Origin: UTCFX2 sp963788145
GTDB taxonomy: Bacteria; Chloroflexota; Anaerolineae; Anaerolineales; UBA4823
Assembly (NCBI GenBank): GCA_963788145.1
Contig: CAWBFQ010000003.1
Coordinates: forward strand, 1 to 64,000
DNA: 64,000 nt
Direction of reading: 5' to 3'
The translations under genes and the position numbers were made by a program. The stretch's first letter is position 1, and the number at the start of each line of letters is the position of its first letter. This document shows, one piece after another, positions 1 to 10,082 of the stretch. The notes under the pieces were generated by a model. That model was given only the letters and a program-made list of their open reading frames with translations, was not told the DNA's origin and ran no database searches.

Positions 1-18
1 CGGCCGTGAAGACGGCCG
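1..18. other. Small perfect hairpin at window edge
   Basis: A 7-bp perfect inverted repeat (1-7 with 12-18) closes a 4-base loop. No T-run follows, so it could be part of a terminator of an upstream gene outside the window or chance in GC-rich DNA. Confidence 0.3.
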
Positions 19-70
19 GGCGCATCGCTCCGAAGGTCCCGCGCAGCTGCAAAAAAAAGCCCAAATTGCC

Positions 71-100
71 TTGTTGCGGCGCTCGCGCGGCTGCTATAAT
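71..100 (+). promoter_or_regulatory. Probable sigma-70 promoter of the atp operon
   Basis: A perfect TATAAT at 95-100 is preceded by TG (extended -10 style). TTGTTG at 71-76 lies 18 bp upstream as a -35 match. It sits about 30 bp ahead of atpI, the usual first gene of gammaproteobacterial atp operons, and no other promoter is visible before atpA. Confidence 0.6.
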
Positions 101-133
101 TCCGCCGCTTAAGGGAACGCTACTGAGTACGAA

Positions 134-508
134 GTGAGCCGCGCGTCCCGCCCTGTTACCCCCCGAGCCCTGCTGCTGCCGTTGTGCCAACTGGCCGTGG
201 GTGCTGTCGGCGCCGTCATCTTGTCGGCAACCGTGGGTGGTAGCGCCGCACTGGCCTTGTTGGCGGGCGTGGCGGTGATTGCAGCGGCACAACTCGTCTT
301 CAGCTGGCGAACCGACCTGAGGTCGCACTCCGCGACGGCCCACCGGATGTTCGGTCGGCTCATCCTCGGGACGGTGCTCAAGTGGCTGGTGATCGGCGCG
401 GGACTGGCCATCGCCATGACACAGGGGCTCAACCCGACCTACGTACTGGGGGGCGCGCTGCTTGCCTTCCTCGCCTACTTGCTCTGCTTGCCATGGTTGC
501 TTCGATGA
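134..508 (+). CDS. atpI: ATP synthase subunit I (AtpI)
   Basis: A 124-residue membrane protein with about four hydrophobic segments covering most of its length and a basic N-terminus. It matches the size, topology and position of AtpI, the non-stoichiometric protein encoded first in proteobacterial atp operons and thought to assist c-ring assembly or Mg2+ supply. The start is a GTG at 134; no strong Shine-Dalgarno is visible, so the start is tentative. The stop overlaps the atpB ATG (ATGA at 505-508), implying translational coupling. The frame is intact, unlike most of its operon partners. Confidence 0.8.
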   Translation: MSRASRPVTPRALLLPLCQLAVGAVGAVILSATVGGSAALALLAGVAVIAAAQLVFSWRTDLRSHSATAHRMFGRLILGTVLKWLVIGAGLAIAMTQGLNPTYVLGGALLAFLAYLLCLPWLLR

Positions 509-1382
509 ATCGACTCCTTCAAGTCGCCGGTGACAGTCCCAGCGAATACGTCACCCACCATCTCAAGCACTGGACCGTTTCCATCGGTGATGGTGCGTTC
601 TGGACGCTCAACGTCGACAGCCTGCTGATGTCCATCAGCATCGGCGTGCTCGGCATGGGCCTGTTCTGGTTCATGGGCCGCCGCGCCACGTCGGGCGTGC
701 CCGGCAAGCTGCAGGCCTTCCTGGAGACTGGCGGTCGAGTTCATCGACACCCAGGTGCGCGACGTCTTCCACGGCGACCGCAAGTTCGTCGCCCCGCTGG
801 CGCTGACCATCTTCGTCTGGATCTTCCTGATGAACGCGATGAAGATGCTGCCGGTGGACCTGCCGCCGGGCATCGCCGACGCCGCGGGCAGCGAGCTACT
901 TCCGCGCCGTGCCCACCACCGACCTCAACATCACCCTGGCGATGTCCACCACGGTGCTGTTCCTGATGTTCGCGTTCGCCATCAAGGCCAAGGGCGCGTT
1001 CGGCTTCGGCAAGGAGCTGTTCACCGCGCCCTTCCACGCCCACGGCACCGGCATGAAGATCGTGCTGGCCCCGGCGAACTTCGGCCTGAACGTCATCGAA
1101 TACCTGTCCAAGCCGGTCAGCCTGGCGATGCGTCTGTTCGGCAACATGTACGCCGGCGAGCTGGTGTTCCTGCTGATCGCGCTGCTGGGCGCCGCGGGCG
1201 GCCACTTCATCATGGAAGTGGGCGGCTTGGCCGGCACCACCGGCGGCATCCTGGCCTTCCTGGGCGCCGTGCTCGCGGGCGCCGGCTGGTCCATCTTCCA
1301 TATCCTGGTGATCACCCTCCAGGCGTTCATCTTCATGATTCTCACCGTGGTCTATCTCTCGATGTCCACGGAAGCGCACTGA
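505..1382 (+). CDS. atpB: F1Fo ATP synthase subunit a (two apparent +1 indels)
   Basis: Subunit a forms the proton half-channels next to the c-ring in the inner membrane. Homology runs through three frames: the N-terminus up to the residues around 725, then a second frame carrying the FIDTQVRDVFHGDRKFVAPL stretch, then a third from about 897 with PTTDLNITLAMSTTVL and the helix 4 to 5 region (SKPVSLAMRLFGNMYAGEL, with the essential Arg and conserved polar residues). One extra base near 727 and one near 896 explain both shifts, so the underlying gene looks complete (about 291 residues). The start at 505 overlaps the atpI stop; an in-frame ATG at 493 is an alternative. Sequencing error is more likely than a real pseudogene because the protein is essential and otherwise conserved. 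Confidence 0.88.
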
Positions 1383-1434
1383 TCCACCCTTATCGCTTTC
1401 CCCTTAACCTGACTCTGTAAAAAAGGACTGCACC

Positions 1435-1707
1435 ATGGACATGACCCTCGTCGCCGCCATCCAGAGCTCCACCGCGCTCGCCATCGGCATCATCATCGGC
1501 CTGGGCGCGCTCGGCGCCTGCATCGGCATCGGCATCATGGGCTCGAAGTTCCTCGAGAGCGCCGCGCGCCAGCCGGAGCTGGTCCCGATGCTGTCGGGCC
1601 GCATGTTCCTGCTCGCCGGCCTGATCGACGCCGCGTTCATCATCGGCCTGGCCATCGCGCTGTTCTTCGCGTTCGCCAACCCGCTGCTGTCGGCGCTGGG
1701 CGGCTAA
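1435..1707 (+). CDS. atpE: F1Fo ATP synthase subunit c
   Basis: A 90-residue two-helix proteolipid that oligomerises into the rotating c-ring. The first helix carries the glycine-rich GLGALGACIGIGIMG packing motif. The polar loop is ARQPEL. The second helix holds the ion-binding carboxylate, here Asp65 in LIDAAFIIGLA, as in proton-driven gammaproteobacterial rings. An AGGA Shine-Dalgarno lies about 10 bases before the ATG. It sits 52 bp after atpB and 72 bp before atpF. The frame is intact. Confidence 0.96.
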   Translation: MDMTLVAAIQSSTALAIGIIIGLGALGACIGIGIMGSKFLESAARQPELVPMLSGRMFLLAGLIDAAFIIGLAIALFFAFANPLLSALGG

Positions 1708-1779
1708 GCGGTCCGACTCGCTTCGGATGGGGTCGCGCCGCCGGCGCGGCCCCTCGACCAGTCACCGCGGAGTAAACGC

Positions 1780-2251
1780 ATGGATATCAACGCCACTTTC
1801 ATCGGGCAGGCCCTCGCTTTCGCGATCCTGATCTGGTTCTCGTACAAGTTCGTGCGGCCGCTGATGATGGGCGCCATCGAAGAGCGCCAGAAGAAGATCG
1901 CCGAAGGCCTCGAAGCCGCCGATCGCTCCAAGAAGGATCTCGCCCAGGCCGAAGAAAAGGTCAACGAGGTCCTGCGCGAAGCCCGCACCAAGGCCAACGA
2001 GATCATCGACCAGGCGCAGCGTCCGGGCGAACCAGATCGTCGAACAGGCCAAGGTCGAGGCCATCGTCGAAGCCGGTCGCCAGAAGGCGCTCGCCGTCGC
2101 CGAGATCGAGACCGCCGCCAACCGCGCCAAGGAAGACCTGCGTCGCCAGGCGTCCGTGCTCGCCGTGGCCGGTGCCGAAAAGCTGATCCGCCGCGAGATC
2201 GACGGCAACGTCCACAAGACGCTGCTCGACGAGCTGGCGGCCGAGATCTGA
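1780..2251 (+). CDS. atpF: F1Fo ATP synthase subunit b (one apparent +1 indel)
   Basis: Subunit b is the peripheral stalk: one N-terminal membrane helix (residues 5-25, here ATFIGQALAFAILIWFSYKF) and a long charged helical stalk that dimerises and contacts delta and alpha. The frame breaks near 2023-2026. The charged, alanine-rich helix continues in the next frame (ANQIVEQAKVEAIVEAGRQK) to a TGA at 2249-2251, giving the normal length of about 156 residues after correction. Start ATG 1780 follows a GGAG-type ribosome site. The atpH ATG lies 13 bp downstream of the stop. Confidence 0.9.
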
Positions 2252-2264
2252 GACCGAGCCTGAC

Positions 2265-2797
2265 ATGAGCCAAGCCCTCACCCTCGCCCGTCCCTACGCC
2301 CGCGCCGCGTTCGCGCTGGCCGCAGGAAGGCGGTCGTTCGCCGCAGCGGTCGCAGATGATCGGCTTCTCCGCCGCCGCGTCCGCGGTGCCGCAGGCCAAC
2401 GACGCGCCTGCGCCACCCGCTGGCCAAGGCCGAAGCGCTGGTCGACCTGCTGCTGCCCCCGGGCGACAGCGACCCGACCTTCCGCTGGTTCCTGGTCGAG
2501 CTGGCCGGCAACCGCCGCCTGCCGCTGCTGCCGGAAATCTCCGGTCTGTTCGAGCAGCTGCGCGCCGACGCCGAGCGCCGGGTCAAGGCCACGGTGACCT
2601 CGGCCCAGCCGCTGGACGCCGCCACGCTGGCCAAGCTGAGCGAGTCCCTTCGCAAGCGCTTCGGCCGCGAAGTGGACGTCACCACGGCGGTCGACGCGTC
2701 GCTGATCGGCGGCGCGGTGATCGACGCCGGCGACATCGTCATCGATGGCTCCCTCCGCACGAAGCTGGCGCGCCTCGGGGCGGCGCTGGCGAACTGA
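2265..2797 (+). CDS. atpH: F1Fo ATP synthase subunit delta (two apparent +1 indels)
   Basis: Delta (OSCP-like) caps the F1 head and joins it to the b stalk. The N-terminal signature MSQALTLARPYARAAF is in frame from 2265. The body switches frame near 2325 (into SQMIGFSAA) and again near 2407 (into LRHPLAKAEALVDLLLPPGD), and ends with the conserved C-terminal DASLIGGAVIDAGDIVIDGS and KLARLGAAL. After two single-base corrections the product is about 177 residues, the family norm. Position between atpF and atpA is canonical. Confidence 0.9.
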
Positions 2798-2855
2798 ATC
2801 CGTTTTTCCTTTGAACCAAGCGCCGGCGCACGCCGGACGACCCAGGGATATCCCC

Positions 2856-4022
<1,167 letters not shown>

Positions 4023-4023
4023 G

Positions 4024-5496
4024 CAAGCAGCATATCCAGTTTATACCCTATTTTTAACTTTAGCTACAGCAGGATTTCCAACTGCGCTTGCTAAGTTAGT
4101 TTCAGAAAAGAATGCAATAGGTGACCATAAAGGTGCTCATAAAATATTCAAAGTATCATATACAGTATTATTTATGACTGGAATATTAGCATTTTTAGTA
4201 TTCTTCTTTGGAGCAGATTACATAGTAAATAATATAATGAACAACCCAGGTGCAAAAAGTGCAATGCTAGCAATAGCACCAGCTCTTATATTTGTTCCAC
4301 TTATGTCTTCATATAGAGGATACTTCCAAGGAAATAGAGATATGAATAAGATTGCTATATCTCAAATAGCTGAACAATTCTTCAGAGTTATTTTAGGTAT
4401 TGGATTAGCATATTTCTTAATGGAAGGTTATGGACCAGAATTAGGTGCAGCAGGAGCTATCATGGGGGCTACTATAGGTGCTGTAGCATCTATATTATAT
4501 TTAATATTTGCATATATTAAGGGAAGTAAACAACGTAAAATAGATATAAAAAATAGTAAACACTTTAGAGATGAAAGTGTAATGACTGTGCTTAAAAAAC
4601 TTTTAGTTGTGGCAATACCTATAACAATAGGTGCATCTGTAATGCCATTAGTAAATATGATAGATAACGTAATAGTTATAGATAGACTTATGGTTGCAGG
4701 ATATACACATACACAAGCTTTAAAAATGTTTGGTCAATTAACAGGTATGGCAATGTCTATAGTAAACTTACCATCTGTTATAACAGTTGCAATGAGTATG
4801 AGCTTAGTTCCAGCTATATCAGAAGCTTTTGCTTTAGGAAATAAAGTTAAAGCTAGAAAAGATACAAAGAGTGCAATAAAAGTAACATTACTTATAGTTT
4901 TACCATGTGCATTTGGTATGGCTTCACTTGCAACACCTATAATGCAATTACTATATCCAAAAGAACCAACAACTGTAGGAACTATACTTTTATTCCTTAC
5001 ACCATGTGTAGTATTATTAGGGTTAATACAATCTATGAATGGTATACTTCAAGGTATGGGAAAACCAATGATACCAGTTATTGCATTAGTTGTAGGTATG
5101 ATATCTAAAATAGTTATAAGTTACACATTAACTGCAATACCATCAATAAATGTATTAGGTTCTGCAATAGGTACAGTATCTGCATATTTTATAGCGGTTT
5201 TAATAGAGCTTGCTTGTATAAAGAAAGCTATGGGAGTAAAGTTCCCAATTAAAGAATTTATTATAAGACCATTAATAACAGTTATAACTATGTTTATAGC
5301 GGTCAAACTAAGTTATGCTTTCATAGCAGGTCTAATAGGTGGAAAGCTAGCAACTTTAATATCTATAGCTATAGGTGGAGTAGTGTATGGATTGGTTTTA
5401 ATAGGAATAGGTGGTATCAAGAAAGAAGAAATACTTACTATGCCTAAAGGAAACAAGATATATACAGTACTTAGAAAACTGAAACTTATGAAGTAA
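4024..5496 (+). CDS. YabM/SpoVB-type MATE/MurJ flippase, 5' truncated by junction
   Basis: A polytopic membrane protein of the MVF/MATE polysaccharide-export superfamily (SpoVB, YabM, MurJ relatives), which flip lipid-linked oligosaccharides. About 490 codons remain with some 13 hydrophobic segments. The family-typical QAAYPVYTLFLTLATAGFP is at the present N-terminus, so only the first 30-40 residues are lost to the junction. Conserved loops such as RGYFQGNRDM and NGILQGMGKP are intact. In Bacillus subtilis the gene directly before yabN is yabM, of this family, so position supports the YabM-like call. A terminator follows. Confidence 0.85.
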   Translation, partial: QAAYPVYTLFLTLATAGFPTALAKLVSEKNAIGDHKGAHKIFKVSYTVLFMTGILAFLVFFFGADYIVNNIMNNPGAKSAMLAIAPALIFVPLMSSYRGYFQGNRDMNKIAISQIAEQFFRVILGIGLAYFLMEGYGPELGAAGAIMGATIGAVASILYLIFAYIKGSKQRKIDIKNSKHFRDESVMTVLKKLLVVAIPITIGASVMPLVNMIDNVIVIDRLMVAGYTHTQALKMFGQLTGMAMSIVNLPSVITVAMSMSLVPAISEAFALGNKVKARKDTKSAIKVTLLIVLPCAFGMASLATPIMQLLYPKEPTTVGTILLFLTPCVVLLGLIQSMNGILQGMGKPMIPVIALVVGMISKIVISYTLTAIPSINVLGSAIGTVSAYFIAVLIELACIKKAMGVKFPIKEFIIRPLITVITMFIAVKLSYAFIAGLIGGKLATLISIAIGGVVYGLVLIGIGGIKKEEILTMPKGNKIYTVLRKLKLMK

Positions 5497-5518
5497 TAAA
5501 TAGAATATATATACAAAT

Positions 5519-5556
5519 AAAGGAAATACTTATAAATAGTTAATTTCCTTTATTTA
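5519..5556 (+). terminator. Intrinsic terminator after yabM-like gene
   Basis: A perfect 9-bp stem (5519-5527 with 5543-5551) with a 15-base loop is followed by an AT-rich T-containing tail. It lies 22 bp past the stop of the flippase gene and ahead of mazG. Confidence 0.65.
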
Positions 5557-5605
5557 TTTTATAAAAATAAATTTATAATAAGAAATACAAAAGAGGAGTG
5601 ACAAA

Positions 5606-7060
5606 ATGTCTAAAATAAGTATTGTAGGACTTGGACCAGGAGAATATTCTCTTATAAGCCAAGGTGCTTTAGATGCTCTACATTCAAGTTGTAGAATATA
5701 TCTAAGAACAGAAAAACACCCAATTGTAAATAAGCTTAAAGAAACTATAAAATACACTTCTCTAGATTATTTTTATGATAGTGAAGAAAATTTTGAGGAT
5801 GTTTATTATAAAATTTCTAAACATATTGTAGAATTAGCTAAAGAAGGAGATTTAGTTTATGCAGTTCCAGGTCATCCTAGGGTAGCAGAAAAAACAGTAG
5901 GAATAATAGAATCTATGGCTAAAGAAAATAATATAGAAGTTGAGACAATAGCTTCTATGAGCTTTGTGGATGCAATGTTTAACTACTTAGCAGTAGACCC
6001 AGCGGATGGATTTAAATTAATAGATGCATTTGAAATAGAAAATTCATATATAGATACAAATACTAGTATGATTATAACTCAAATATATGACCATTTTATA
6101 GCATCGAATATAAAGTTAAAGCTTATGGAATATTATGATTATGATCAAGAAGTATGTATAGTAAATGGCGCAGGTGTTAAGAATTTAGAAAGTAAGAAAT
6201 ATGTACCTCTGTATGAATTGGATAGAAGTGAAAATTTATTTAATTACTTAACTAGTTTATATATACCAAAAAGTTCTAAAAAGATGTATAATACAGTACA
6301 TGACTTAGAAGCTATAATGAATACTTTAAGAGGCGAAAATGGATGCGATTGGGATAAAAAACAGACGCATGAATCTCTAAAGAAATACGTTATAGAAGAA
6401 GCATATGAGCTTTGTCAGGCTATTGATAATGATGATATCGATGAAATGATAGAAGAACTTGGAGACATTCTTTTACAGGTTATATTCCACTGTCAAATAG
6501 GAAAAGAGGAAGGTTACTTTGACTTAAAGGAAGTAGTAAATGGAATTTGTACAAAACTTATTAATAGACACCCACATGTTTTCAATAATGTCGATTTAGA
6601 TATGAGTCAATTTGAGAAAACTTGGGAAGAATTAAAAAGAGATGAAAAGGGTGAAACTAGTATAACTTCTGGTTTAAAAAGAATTCCAAATCATTTACCT
6701 GCACTTATAAAAGCTGAAAAAATTCAACATAAAGCAGCACTTATAGGTTTTGATTGGGACGATATAAAGGATGTATTTGAAAAAATTGAGGAAGAATACA
6801 AAGAACTACTTGACGAATGTAAACAAGGAAATATAAAATACATAAAGGAAGAACTAGGAGATTTACTTTTCTCAATAGTAAATTTAGCTAGATTCTTACA
6901 CATAGATTCAGAAGAGGCATTAAACCTTACAAATCAAAAGTTCATAAATAGATTTGAATTTATGGAAGAAAATGCGTCTAAACTACATAAAAAGTTAGAA
7001 GATTTGACGCTTGATCAAATGGAAGAACTTTGGCAAAGTGCTAAGAAAAACAAATTGTAA
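5606..7060 (+). CDS. mazG: Tetrapyrrole methylase-domain MazG nucleotide pyrophosphohydrolase (YabN)
   Basis: A 484-residue two-part protein. Residues 1-220 form a SAM-dependent tetrapyrrole-methylase fold (ISIVGLGPGEYSLIS near the N-terminus, AVPGHPRVAE around 90). Residues 235-484 hold two MazG all-alpha NTP pyrophosphohydrolase modules. Module one shows the metal-binding ExxE...ExxD pattern (EEAYEL ... EELGD, about 262-292); module two repeats it in degenerate form (EEEYKELL ... EELGDLL). This architecture is YabN of Firmicutes, a house-cleaning enzyme hydrolysing non-canonical NTPs. Start ATG follows GAGGAG with good spacing. Gene order with yabM, yabO, yabP, yabQ and divIC is as in Bacillus and Clostridioides. 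Confidence 0.93.
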   Translation: MSKISIVGLGPGEYSLISQGALDALHSSCRIYLRTEKHPIVNKLKETIKYTSLDYFYDSEENFEDVYYKISKHIVELAKEGDLVYAVPGHPRVAEKTVGIIESMAKENNIEVETIASMSFVDAMFNYLAVDPADGFKLIDAFEIENSYIDTNTSMIITQIYDHFIASNIKLKLMEYYDYDQEVCIVNGAGVKNLESKKYVPLYELDRSENLFNYLTSLYIPKSSKKMYNTVHDLEAIMNTLRGENGCDWDKKQTHESLKKYVIEEAYELCQAIDNDDIDEMIEELGDILLQVIFHCQIGKEEGYFDLKEVVNGICTKLINRHPHVFNNVDLDMSQFEKTWEELKRDEKGETSITSGLKRIPNHLPALIKAEKIQHKAALIGFDWDDIKDVFEKIEEEYKELLDECKQGNIKYIKEELGDLLFSIVNLARFLHIDSEEALNLTNQKFINRFEFMEENASKLHKKLEDLTLDQMEELWQSAKKNKL

Positions 7061-7149
7061 AAATTAAAAGGAAATTTGTCAAAAATCTAGAATTTATAGT
7101 TATAAAATTATAGTTCTATATTATAAATATTTTAGGAGGTATAACCGTC

Positions 7150-7428
7150 GTGAATAAAGCAGAATTAGTATCAAAGATGGCAGAAAAAAGTGAATTAACT
7201 AAGAAGGAAGCAGAGGCTGCATTAAATGCATTCATGAAATCTGTTGAAGAAGCATTAGTAGCAGGAGATAAAGTTCAATTAGTTGGATTTGGAACATTCG
7301 AAACTAGAGAAAGAGCTGCTAGACAAGGAAGAAATCCTAGAAATCCTGAAGAAGTTATAGAAATACCAGCTTCTAAAGCTCCAGTTTTCAAAGCTGGAAA
7401 AGGATTAAAAGATATAATAAACGGATAA
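7150..7428 (+). CDS. hup: HU family DNA-binding protein
   Basis: A 92-residue histone-like nucleoid protein that dimerises and bends DNA. The N-terminal helices (NKAELVSKMAEKSELTKKEA) and the beta-arm hallmark GFGTFETRERAARQGRNP are present, with the arm-tip proline in NPRNPEE. Translation begins at a GTG (7150) preceded by a perfect AGGAGGT, so the rare start is convincing. In clostridia the hup gene commonly sits between mazG and the S4-domain gene, as here. A strong terminator follows within 10 bp. Confidence 0.95.
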   Translation: MNKAELVSKMAEKSELTKKEAEAALNAFMKSVEEALVAGDKVQLVGFGTFETRERAARQGRNPRNPEEVIEIPASKAPVFKAGKGLKDIING

Positions 7429-7436
7429 TTAAAATG

Positions 7437-7467
7437 AAAAAGTGTGGGAGTATATACCACACTTTTT
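7437..7467 (+). terminator. Strong intrinsic terminator after hup
   Basis: A perfect 11-bp stem (7437-7447 with 7457-7467), a 9-base loop and T5 at the 3' arm. It ends 11 bp before the Shine-Dalgarno of the next gene, so readthrough probably sets the level of the downstream rqcP transcript. Confidence 0.88.
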
Positions 7468-7490
7468 CTGTATATAAGGGAGGCGTATTT

Positions 7491-7733
7491 ATGAGATTAG
7501 ATAAATTTTTAAAAGTATCAAGAATAATAAAGAGAAGAACAGTTGCAAAAGAAGCTTGTGATAAGGGGATAGTTACTATAAATGGAAAAGTAGCAAAGTC
7601 TTCATCAGAGGTTAATATAGGAGATTTATTAGAAATTCAATTTGGGGAAAAGAAGATGAAGTTTAAGATAAATGAGATAAGGGAACATGTATTAAAAAAT
7701 GATGCAAAAGAAATGTATGAGATAATAGAATAA
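7491..7733 (+). CDS. rqcP: S4-domain RNA-binding protein RqcP (YabO)
   Basis: An 80-residue protein that is almost entirely one S4 RNA-binding domain (MRLDKFLKVSRIIKRRTVAK ... VTINGKVAKSSSEVNIGD). YabO/RqcP of Firmicutes binds stalled 50S-tRNA complexes with RqcH and promotes poly-alanine tailing in ribosome quality control; that role is known from the family and inferred here. The ATG at 7491 follows GGGAGG with 7-base spacing; an upstream in-frame ATG lies inside the terminator hairpin and is not credible. Position in the yabN-yabO-yabP-yabQ-divIC cluster is canonical. Confidence 0.9.
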   Translation: MRLDKFLKVSRIIKRRTVAKEACDKGIVTINGKVAKSSSEVNIGDLLEIQFGEKKMKFKINEIREHVLKNDAKEMYEIIE

Positions 7734-7797
7734 AATTAACAATCCCTCAGTATATTTATATTAGTATAAAATAAAATATTTTTGCTGGGGGGATAAT

Positions 7798-8052
7798 ATG
7801 GAACATAGTATAACATTAAAAGATAGATCTAGTTTGGATATATCAGGCATAGAACATATTTATTCTTTTAATGATAAAAAAGTAGAACTTAGAACATCTG
7901 CAGGTGAAATGGTAATAGAAGGCGAAAACTTAGATATGGGAAAATTAAGCTTAGATGAGAGTATTATAACGGTTGAGGGAACTATAAACTCTATAGTTTA
8001 TTCTAAGGAAAGAAAGCCACAAGAAAGTTTTATAAAGAGGTTATTTAAGTAA
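7798..8052 (+). CDS. yabP: Sporulation protein YabP
   Basis: An 84-residue soluble protein of the YabP/YqfC family, an all-beta fold predicted from alternating short strands (ITLKDRSSLDISGIEHIYSF, then VELRTSAGEMVIEGENL). In Bacillus YabP is made in the mother cell and is required for sporulation at a late stage together with YabQ. The Shine-Dalgarno is a G-run (GGGGGGA) 5 bases before the ATG. The stop codon is followed with no gap by the yabQ ATG, so the two are almost certainly cotranslated. Confidence 0.9.
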   Translation: MEHSITLKDRSSLDISGIEHIYSFNDKKVELRTSAGEMVIEGENLDMGKLSLDESIITVEGTINSIVYSKERKPQESFIKRLFK

Positions 8053-8547
8053 ATGATTCCATTTACAGAAGATTTAAGCTCATTTTATGCCACTATATAT
8101 GGTGGCTTACTTATAGGTTTATTGTTTGATATAAATAGAAGTTTGAAATCTAATTTTAAAATATTAAAATATTTCTCCATAGTTTTTAATATAGTATTTT
8201 GGATAATGGCAACTGTAATTATATTTATAACAGTAAACGCTATAGAATCTTTTGATTTAAGATACTATCATTTTGTGGCTTTATTAATAGGTTTTTTATT
8301 ATATTACAATACAATAAGTAAATTTGTTCTAAAAATGCTCAATAAAATAATTGGATTTATAGTATTTTTAATAAAGAAAACTATAATTTACATATCTGTA
8401 GTCTCTGAAAGTTTATATTATATGGTTGTTTATACTATACACCTTTTACTAGATACTATATTTTTTATACCAAATTTATTTTCAGCTACTAAGAAGGTTA
8501 TAAAAAGAAAGCATAGAATTAAATTAAAGGTAAACAAAAAAGCATAG
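8053..8547 (+). CDS. yabQ: Spore cortex biosynthesis protein YabQ
   Basis: A 164-residue membrane protein with four or five hydrophobic helices and a strongly basic C-terminus (KKVIKRKHRIKLKVNKK). YabQ is needed for spore cortex formation in Bacillus and lies in the forespore outer membrane. The ATG abuts the yabP TAA at 8050-8052. No separate ribosome binding site stands out, consistent with translational coupling to yabP. Confidence 0.85.
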   Translation: MIPFTEDLSSFYATIYGGLLIGLLFDINRSLKSNFKILKYFSIVFNIVFWIMATVIIFITVNAIESFDLRYYHFVALLIGFLLYYNTISKFVLKMLNKIIGFIVFLIKKTIIYISVVSESLYYMVVYTIHLLLDTIFFIPNLFSATKKVIKRKHRIKLKVNKKA

Positions 8548-8563
8548 GTAAGGTGTAATTGAT

Positions 8564-8860
8564 ATGAACATAAGAAAAAAGTTTTCGGCCCAATTTATGT
8601 TAGTAACAGTTTTTATTTTGTTTATAGTATATACATTAATAAGTAACTTTGTATTTCAAGTAAAGAAATTAAATGAGTACAAAGCTGAAATATCATCATT
8701 AAATAAACAGATAAGTAGTACTAAAAAACAAATTGAAGAGTTAAAAAAAATAGAAAATGGTAATACAAGTGAAGATTTAGAAACCATAGCAAGAAATCGA
8801 CTTAATATGGTTAAACCTAATGAAATAGTATATATTGATATAGGAAAAGAAGGTAAATAA
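8564..8860 (+). CDS. divIC: Septum formation initiator DivIC/FtsB family
   Basis: A 98-residue bitopic protein: short basic cytoplasmic tail, one membrane helix (about 9-30), then a coiled coil (KKLNEYKAEISSLNKQISST) and the DivIC/FtsB signature near the C-terminus (LETIARNRLNMVKPNEIVY). DivIC joins DivIB and FtsL in the divisome. Sixteen bases separate it from yabQ. The stop codon is in the loop of the terminator hairpin, so the last codons form the 5' arm. Confidence 0.9.
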   Translation: MNIRKKFSAQFMLVTVFILFIVYTLISNFVFQVKKLNEYKAEISSLNKQISSTKKQIEELKKIENGNTSEDLETIARNRLNMVKPNEIVYIDIGKEGK

Positions 8861-8875
8861 TTTACCTTCTTTTTG
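8848..8875 (+). terminator. Intrinsic terminator overlapping divIC stop
   Basis: A perfect 10-bp stem (8848-8857 with 8861-8870); the 3-base loop is exactly the divIC TAA. T5 follows. It closes the yab-divIC transcription unit. Confidence 0.88.
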
Positions 8876-9067
8876 TTTATAAATAAATAGGTTAGAAGTA
8901 TGATAGAGTTTAGAGTGTACTTTTAGTAAAGTTAATTTCTTAGCGATAAATGTGTAATATTGATTATTAAATAGTATTTAACTGATATAATAAATTTAGA
9001 ATTATAAAATTTATTAATTTAGATAGATTAAGAGTTTAACTAAAAATAGATAGAAGGAGATGGATTT

Positions 9068-9988
9068 ATGAAGATTGGTACTATAGATATAGGAACGAAT
9101 TCAATGAGACTTTTAATAGCGGAGTATAGAGATGGAAAATTAGTAAATAGAAAAAAGTATGTGAACACAACTAGAATAGGACAAGGTGTTGATAAACAAG
9201 GATATATAACAGATGATGCAATCGAAAGAAATATAAAAGCTTTAGTGGAATTTTCTAATATATGTAAAGAGGAAAGCTGTGAAAAAGTATACTGCATGGG
9301 TACTTCAGCACTTAGAGATAGTAAAAATAAAGATGTATTCGTTAAATTAGCTAAAGATAAAGCAGGTATAGATGTAGATATAATAAGTGGTGAAAAAGAA
9401 TCAAATCTAGGATTTATGGGTGTATTAGAAGGAATAGAAAATGCAGAAGACATATTAGTAATAGATATAGGTGGAGGTTCTACTGAGTTTATTATAGGAG
9501 ATAAAGAGGGAATAAAATTTTCTAAAAGTGAAAATGTAGGGGCACTTAGAATGACTGAAAAATTTTTACATCAAGATCCTATAAATGATAATGAATTTGA
9601 AAGTATGAGTAATTTTATATACGAAGAGGTAAAAAATACATTAGAATATATAAAAAATAATAAAGTGAAAAAGCTTGTAGGTATTGGAGGAACAATAACT
9701 TCACTTTCAGCAATGAATCAAGAACTAGAAGTATATTCTATGGAAAAAATACATAATAGTAAGATTAATTTGAGTGAAATAGAACTAATTCTACAAAATT
9801 TAAAAAGGATGACACTAAATGATAAAAAATCCTTAAAAGGGCTACAGCCTAAAAGGGCTGATATTATCACTGCTGGTGTAGAAATACTACATACAATAAT
9901 GAAAAATCTAGAAATAAAAGAAATAACAGTAAGTGAATATGATAATTTGGAAGGCTTAATGTGTCAAAATATAAAAAATATGTCTTAA
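9068..9988 (+). CDS. Ppx/GppA family phosphatase
   Basis: A 306-residue member of the ASKHA superfamily exopolyphosphatase / guanosine pentaphosphatase family. Visible are the phosphate-1 motif DIGTNSMRLLIAE near the N-terminus, CMGTSALRDSKN around 76-87 and the phosphate-2 region LVIDIGGGSTEFIIG around 137-151. A GIGGTITSL glycine motif is near 206. At 306 residues it is a short single-module Ppx typical of Clostridia, lacking the C-terminal HD-like domain of E. coli PPX. The ATG follows AAGGAG. The 207 bp between divIC and this gene hold the terminator and an AT-rich promoter region. Confidence 0.88.
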   Translation: MKIGTIDIGTNSMRLLIAEYRDGKLVNRKKYVNTTRIGQGVDKQGYITDDAIERNIKALVEFSNICKEESCEKVYCMGTSALRDSKNKDVFVKLAKDKAGIDVDIISGEKESNLGFMGVLEGIENAEDILVIDIGGGSTEFIIGDKEGIKFSKSENVGALRMTEKFLHQDPINDNEFESMSNFIYEEVKNTLEYIKNNKVKKLVGIGGTITSLSAMNQELEVYSMEKIHNSKINLSEIELILQNLKRMTLNDKKSLKGLQPKRADIITAGVEILHTIMKNLEIKEITVSEYDNLEGLMCQNIKNMS

Positions 9989-10082
9989 TATTTTAAAATT
10001 ATTAGAACTGATTATGACAAAATAAATCCTACTCTCTTTGCTACAATCTCCTTATAAAAAGCAAAAGAGGGAGGATTTTTTT

